From positions 8,752,917 to 8,816,916 of the forward strand of contig JAJEKV010000041.1 of the NCBI GenBank assembly GCA_021234155.1: a stretch of 64,000 nt of DNA, in the 5' to 3' direction. The notes beneath the pieces are model-generated. The model saw only the letters and a program-made list of their open reading frames with translations, had not been told where the DNA came from and searched no databases. Every line of letters starts with the position of its first letter. The first letter of the stretch is position 1. Below are positions 57,883 through 64,000 of the stretch, piece by piece. Both the position numbers and the translations under genes were made by a program. The stretch comes from Isoetes taiwanensis. Taxonomy: Eukaryota > Streptophyta > Lycopodiopsida > Isoetales > Isoetaceae.

Positions 57883-60800
57883 ATGGTGCTCTCTGATGCG
57901 GATCTGAATCCATATTCTCTTCAATCGTTCAAGCTTTATGAAACGAGAGCGGTACGTGGTCAATTACCATTAGGATATTTGTACTCCTCCTTCCAGTAAT
58001 TATGACTTGGTCTTTGTATATAAGATGCGAATGACATCTGGTTTTCTTTTATTTGCAGAGGTTCTACTTGGTAGGTTGCGACAGTAATCGAACTCATTGG
58101 AGAGTGCTGAAGATTGACAGGTCTGAGCCTGCAGAGTTAAATATCAATGAAGATCCTGTCATTTATACCCAACAAGAATGTACAAAGCTTCTTCAGACAG
58201 TGGCTGAAGGAAATCGTGCTACTGGAGGCCTTACCATGGTTACAAAAGCATATGGAATAATTGGTATTTCCTGGCCAAGTGTAAATTAGTCTCTGTGCAC
58301 ATGAGGATTTTTAAATGTTTACTGTTTGTTGTTTCTTGCTTCAGGGTTTATAAAGTTCTTGGAATCTTATTATATGATTCTTGTAACAAAACGTCGGCAG
58401 ATTGGGACATTGTGTGGTCATGCTGTCTATGCCATTGATGAGAACCAGGTCATAACTGTTCCGCATTCCAGTGTCCAAACTGACCTAGCCCATTCGAAGA
58501 CGGAATTGAGGTGCCTACTTTTAAAAACTCTAGAATTGGCATCACAAATGTATATTGATGTGAAAATTAAAGGCATATATAGGAAATCAAAGTCATTAGT
58601 TTTGTGAAGTGCTGGATAGGTAAATAGCCCAGAGGTCATTAGCTCCTCTATGCCATCAGTCATATCAAGCAGGCGCCTGCTTAGCCCCATCTTTGACTGG
58701 TAGGACTTTATAGCACAAACAACACACGGAAACCTTCATATAGCATATTTGCAACTTTTATGCAGCTACGAGTAAACTTTTTCTTACCTATGTTAGAATG
58801 GCATTGATTCGAATTTCCTGTTTGAACTAATATCCAAATTTTAGCCAGTCTGCATATATCTAACAGAGATGTTTAAGATAATATTTGTGCCATCCAGATT
58901 TCATTTATCCCTCATAAGCACATCAAACAATACCTTTTATTGTTTTGTAGATACAAGAAGCTCTTATCAAGTGTGGATCTTACAAAGGACTTCTTCTTTA
59001 GTTATACATATAAAATGATGCAAAGCTTGCAAAAGAATTCATTGGCAGGTGATACGGAAGGCATGCCATTTGGAAACATGTTTGTTTGGAATGCTTTCCT
59101 CACGAAGGGCATTCGCGAACGACTAAAAAATACTCTCTGGATTGTGGCTTTAGTTCATGGATACTTTGAGCAGGTAGTTCCTATATGCTGTCATTTCATA
59201 CTGTGTTATGTTCAAACTAGCTAAATTTACACGGAATGTTCTCTGTTTCATTGTCATCCAAAAAAGGTATTAGGGATTGTGTGCATTTCTTTCTTTATAT
59301 ATGTTTTATGAAGTTTTGCAGTTTGCAGTTCGTCTTAATAGACCAGGCTGGCATAGACATATGGGCTGAAATTTTTGTCTTCTTTAAGGATCACGGATTT
59401 CTTGATTAATCTGATTTCCAAAGTCATGAGATTTTATCTAAGCCCCACATGCCTGCAAAGATGCCAAGAGATGTTTCATTTTTGGGCATTATGGCCCCTT
59501 GTTCAATGCCAACCTATCTTGCATTATTGCGTCTGTTCTCTTCATATGATTGCTCGACTTACAAAGAAAGAAAGCAAAGTTCAATGTATTAATTTATTAA
59601 GATGCAATTTCTTTGGATTTTACACTGTACAAGAACAGAATTATATAGATTTGAATTCAGCATTTGAATTTCTTTTTCTACTATGTTCGTGATGTGCGGC
59701 AATCATTGATTAGGCTCTGCATGACTTGAAATTATTCCTGGTTATTTTGATCTGATGTTATACACGTTTCAGGCAAAAATCTCAATATACGGGCATGTCT
59801 TCTCCTTGACGCTTATAGCTAGAAGATCTAGGCATTTTGCAGGAACCAGGTTTTCCAGTATTTTTTCTCATAAAATAATAGATGCCGTTAAAAAAATGGC
59901 TTATTGAGGTTAACTGAAATATTTATTGGTTTTATGGTGTTTCAAGAAATGGGATAATTTAAAATCTGGAGAGTTAGCAAATTGTTGAAAAGATCCCTTT
60001 ATAATAACTCACATACGCTAATATATCATCCTTGGCCTGTTCTAGTATCCTTGTTTTCCAGTCATAAATGTGGAAAAATTGTAAATTTATAACATATTAT
60101 CCTTCCCAACACTTTGCTTTAACATTCTTAAGGGAGAAAACACCTAAAACAACTATGTGTATTTGCAAAAGACCACATGCCTGATTGTATTACTTGAAAG
60201 TGAAGGGCCCTTCTTATTTCAGTACTGTGTGATATTAAGAAGGCCTTTTCGTCTTTTGCATGTTCTTTCTTTCTTGTATTTATGCCGGGACAATGATTAC
60301 AGATATTTGAAAAGGGGAGTGAATGACAAAGGCCGTGTTGCAAATGATGTGGAGACAGAGCAAATTATTCTTGATGAAGATTCTGGAGCAAAGCCTGGGC
60401 AGATGAGCTCTGTAGTTCAGAACCGTGGTTCTATTCCTTTGTTTTGGTCACAAGAAGCTTCCCGTCTCAGCCCAAAACCGGACATCGTATGTGAGTAATG
60501 CAACTCAAATTTTTTAGTATTTGCTTCTTTGCGATCTTTTTTCCTTTTATTATCTTATATCAATTCTTGTGTGTACAATGCTAAGGCCAGTACAGAGATA
60601 TGACCCTTTTTATGAGGCCACAAGGCTGCACTTTGAGGACCTTTCTGTAAGATATGGTGATCCTATTATCATATTGAATCTTATTAAGGTATTCTTTGCA
60701 TCATCCATCATTAACAAATATTATTTTCAAGTACTAATCCAGTTAGGAGTACGTAAGATGGAAAACATGGCAATTTTATTGTGCAGACTGTAGAAAAAAG

Positions 60801-63575
60801 GCCCCGCGAAATGATGCTTAGACGCGAATTTGCAAATGCCGTAGGTTACCTAAACCAAATTCTGTCCGAGGAGAAGCATCTAAAATTCATACATTGGGAC
60901 TTCCACAAATTTGCGAAGAGGTATGGAGTTTCATCTGTATGTTACTGATCTTCTCTTGCCCATTAAACAACCCTAGTTTATTGCAGTAAGTCTGCCAATG
61001 TTTTGGCAGTACTTGGTGGAGTCGCAAGTGAAGCATTAGACTTGACAGGAATATACTATACTGGAAAATGGTCTAATAATAAAGCAAAGCTTCAAAACCA
61101 GCGTCGCCTCTCCTCCTCAAGGTGAATCAAATAGTTGTCTTGGGTTAAACAGAGTTTAGATTACCTTTTTGCCAATCAGAATGAGAGCATTTAAATTTTG
61201 CAGCAATATTTCTATGAATCATGAACGAGAACCTCAGAAAAGATCTTCTAATGGAGAAAGTGTTCAAAATAGACCGAAAGGAATGACACTTCAAAATGGG
61301 GTACTGCGGACAAACTGTATTGACTGTCTTGATCGTACAAATGTTGCACAATATGCATATGGCTTGGCTGCTCTTGGTCGTCAGCTTAATGCTGTGGGGT
61401 TAACTGACGTTGCCAAGGTGGATCCTGATAGTAGTATTGCTGCAGCTTTAATGGAGATGTACCAAAATATGGGTGATGCCTTGGCACTACAGTATGGCGG
61501 TTCTGCTGCCCATAACACCGTAGGTACCTAGCTTTAAATCATATGTTTTGGGGGCTTTAGTAGTTATACTTCAACTATAGGAAGCTAACCTTATGAAGTT
61601 GGTTCCTAGGTTTTCCCTGAGAGGCAAGGGAGATGGAAAGCGACAACGCAGTCCAGGGAGTTTTTGAAGTCCATTCGGCGCTACTATAGCAATGCATATA
61701 CAGATTGTGATAAACAAGATGCCATCAACTTGTATGTTTGAAATGAATTTTAATAAAATCGGAACGTATGGTTCATGTTTCTATAAATACAGAAATTATC
61801 TGCAGACTTCTTTCAATTTGTGCAGATTCTTAGGATACTTTCATCCAGAGGAAGGGAAACCAGCACTCTGGGAATTAGACTCTGATTATTATCTGCATTC
61901 CCGGGGAGAGGAGTCTCCGTATGAAACAAAGTAATCCGTTTAATATGTCATTTTAGCTACACATGAGCTTGCCTTAGAAGTTCATTTCTGCAGATTATCA
62001 AGAGAGGCTACCTCATCATTCAACAGCAATAGCCTATCCAGGGTACCGACTTATAGCGATGATTTCAACAGAGTGAAGCTGACTTCTTTTGACAAGCTCC
62101 TTCAGGTTACATGTGGTTCATTGAAGCTTCTGCGTGTGTATAGTGAATCTGAGATGAAAAGTGGAGCAGGAACAACATCTGGAACTGCACCTGATGCGGC
62201 GTAAGAAGCTTCCCATCAGTCATGTTGCATGCTGCAATTGATTCAATATTTGTCTTTTATTTCAGGGAAGTGCAATTGAAAAGTCCAAATTGGCTATTTG
62301 GGCACCGCAAACATGAACATACCGAGTTGGCAAGTTCTGTCATCTCAAGTAACACTCATGACAAAAAGGAAGAACAGATATCTAACGAGTTTGATTTTGA
62401 TTGGGTCTCATCACTAGGAATTCTCTCTGAGGAGGACAAATATGATAGGTAATTTGACATTTGAAATGCAATCTTGAAATAAACTGCATGCTATTCTGCA
62501 TGATTGTTGAATTGCAAAGGGTAAAAAGCATATATATTTTTAGTACTTAATTAGTACATTCGGTGAATGATCAAATACTGGTTCAATAATTAAACCCAAA
62601 GCTATGTACCTTAATGCAATTTGGCATGCTTCTTAGGAACATGCTTGAAAGATGGGGAGACAATTCGATTCTGGGTTCACTCTTGTGACATTTCTGACAT
62701 GAAATCTTATTATGGGAATTTAATCAAATACTGGTTCAATAATTGAACCCAAAGCTATCTACCTTAATGCAATTTGGCATGCTGCTTAGGAACATGCTTG
62801 GAAGATGGGGAGACAATTCGATTCTGGGCTCTCTTGTGACATTTCTGACATGAAATCTTATTATGGGAATTTGATCTTGTTCAAAATGTTGCAGCCAATT
62901 TACTTCTTTAAGCTGTAGGAAAACTAACCTAACAGGTAGATATGATAAGTTACAAGCTAACGTACACTTCCTTGAGGTTGAAGGGATTTGAACAGCATAG
63001 ACATCTTTCTCTTCTGTCTTAAGGGGTGTAAGCCACATAAATCAAAAGGCCGAACAATTGTGAATAATATGGCTTGTCATTTGCCTTGCATTTTCTTCTC
63101 TCTATTCTCTCTTTGTTCTTTATCACTTCCGTACATGCTAGTAGAACTTATGTGACTTTTTCTTTTGCAGGCACTCTTTGACATCTGCTACTTCTGAACA
63201 GGAACATTGGTATGGAACCGAGTTACTTCCTGGACTAGTTTCAGACAGTCCTGCTAATTTACATTATGCTGGCCTTTGTGAGGTATATCCTTTATCATGT
63301 TACTATGGCCATACATTTATTCCTTATCTTATTTGTGCTGTGCATGTCAGGTGAAAGACATAAGCCCATTTGATTTTACCAGTGAAGAACCTCCAGACCA
63401 TCTTGTTTTGAATGATGAGAATGCCATTGAGGTTATCGCAACTATGCAGTCAGCTATGGATGAATATGCAAAAATTGGGGATGATTTAGGTTGCAGGATG
63501 ACCAATGTACCCTTACATGCGAATCATGCAGATAGGATTTCAAAGTGGATGTTTAGTGGGAGTACTCTTTCGTGA
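57883..63575 (+). CDS. SAC-domain phosphoinositide phosphatase (SAC2-5 / FIG4-like), complete 16-exon gene
   Basis: Removes phosphate from membrane phosphoinositides, in plants chiefly PI(3,5)P2 at the tonoplast. Exons: 57883-57951, 58059-58263, 58345-58510, 58951-59173, 59773-59849, 60303-60490, 60591-60688, 60787-60920, 60987-61121, 61204-61519, 61610-61731, 61826-61930, 61994-62200, 62266-62448, 63171-63282, 63351-63575. All introns are GT-AG; total 2,565 nt, 854 aa, close to Arabidopsis SAC2-5 length. Key parts: [70 protein letters not shown]; and the catalytic CX5R in [12 protein letters not shown] (Cys470 to Arg476). [21 protein letters not shown] follows, then a plant-specific C-terminal region with WLFGHRKHE and [16 protein letters not shown]. 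Two splice choices were set by family sequence: the exon 7 acceptor at 60590 and the exon 10 donor at 61520. No disruption was seen. The long intron 14 (62449-63170) holds a 120-bp tandem duplication (62572 and 62724). Confidence 0.95.
62560..62880. repeat. About 150-bp tandem duplication in SAC intron 14
   Basis: The run from AAATACTGGTTCAATAATT(A/G)AACCC through CATGCTT(G)GAAAGATGGGGAGAC, CTTGTGACATTTCTGAC and ATTATGGGAATTT occurs at about 62573-62720 and again at about 62728-62872 with few differences. It lies wholly within the intron and does not alter coding sense. Confidence 0.85.
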
Positions 63576-64000
63576 AAAGTATAGCAGAGGAGCAGCCTTT
63601 TTCTTTTTAGGGACTGGACATTTTTCCCTCTGTTGTTCTTGGCTAATTTTGCAGCCTACACCTTTGAAGTCTGCTGACAGCATGTCGGCGTCGTTGGAGT
63701 TGTACATTCGGTTCGTCCAGCTTACAGAAATTTGGTCTTCATTCAAGATTCAAGATTAAGAGTGCTAAGGAACTCTTTGTTTTGTTGAAGAGGCATGAAA
63801 GTGTTTTATCTAGCAGAGGTATGTAACGAGGAATTCTGTGTGAACTCAAATAGCGACAGTGGTTTCTATGGGGTTTTTTGACACTTCACAAATTGCCCAA
63901 GTTGAAGAGCTGAATCTTTGTATAACTATGATTTTTTAAGCACTATGTTATGGCAACGAAGAAATGCTTAAAGCACTAGGATCCCCCAATGATTGGTGTA
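63576..64000 (+). other. 3' untranslated region and downstream flank of the SAC gene
   Basis: No new gene. A short frame on each strand (63505-63759, 63540-63746) overlaps the last exon and is a shadow. A clear AATAAA was not seen; a TGTAACG-type and T-rich stretch near 63820-63940 could mark the transcript end. Confidence 0.5.

Noticed and set aside
59375-59692. 105-aa plus-strand frame between SAC exons
   Set aside because: It lies wholly in the 599-bp intron between exons 4 and 5; the SAC family sequence joins directly across it.

Overview
This is nuclear DNA from a land plant with a repeat-rich genome of moderate intron size. Evidence: two intact, intron-rich genes of plant families lie at the two edges, and most of the DNA between them is transposable elements (TEs) of plant types: chromoviral Ty3/gypsy LTR retrotransposons, a Mutator-like element, a LINE, and a transposase family I associate from memory with non-seed plants and invertebrates. 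Species cannot be fixed from sequence alone; a fern or other non-seed plant is a guess.

Layout. 1-2584: non-coding, with a CGCGTACGCG palindrome cluster and a 60-bp tandem repeat. 2585-6796 (minus): complete 7-exon gene for a PMT-type (DUF248) Golgi methyltransferase, 583 aa. 6797-11912: mostly non-coding, with three copies of a GC-hairpin repeat, tRNA-like sequence and one unrecognised candidate exon. 11918-13881: a short non-autonomous LTR retrotransposon (minus, tRNA-Gln-type primer site, 5-bp target duplication) beside a chromodomain fragment of an older gypsy element. 14295-14700: tandem repeats rich in TTGAC. 15131-17509 and 19766-22814 (both minus): two decayed genes, a coiled-coil/RING-like protein and an SDG/HGKG-type transposase, with small plus-strand ORFs between. 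23342-31320: a LINE split in its endonuclease domain by a 4.49-kb Mutator-like element (24268-28758) with a perfect 9-bp target duplication. 33578-41107: a recent nested segmental duplication in the order B-A-C-A-B. 41108-44399: a promoter-like segment and a decayed LRR-receptor gene fragment. 44405-56036: an 11.6-kb chromoviral LTR retrotransposon (minus) with long LTRs, TSD, primer site and polypurine tract, its coding region decayed. 57883-63575 (plus): complete 16-exon gene for a SAC-domain phosphoinositide phosphatase, 854 aa, with TATA and two G-box/ABRE motifs upstream.

The two host genes look intact: their joined exons keep frame throughout (1,752 and 2,565 nt) and every intron has GT-AG ends. 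The TE genes are all broken, often by stops that a single C-to-T change would explain. Insertion order can be read: LINE, then Mutator-like element inside it; chromodomain fragment, then small LTR element beside it; LRR relic, then the large chromovirus beside it.
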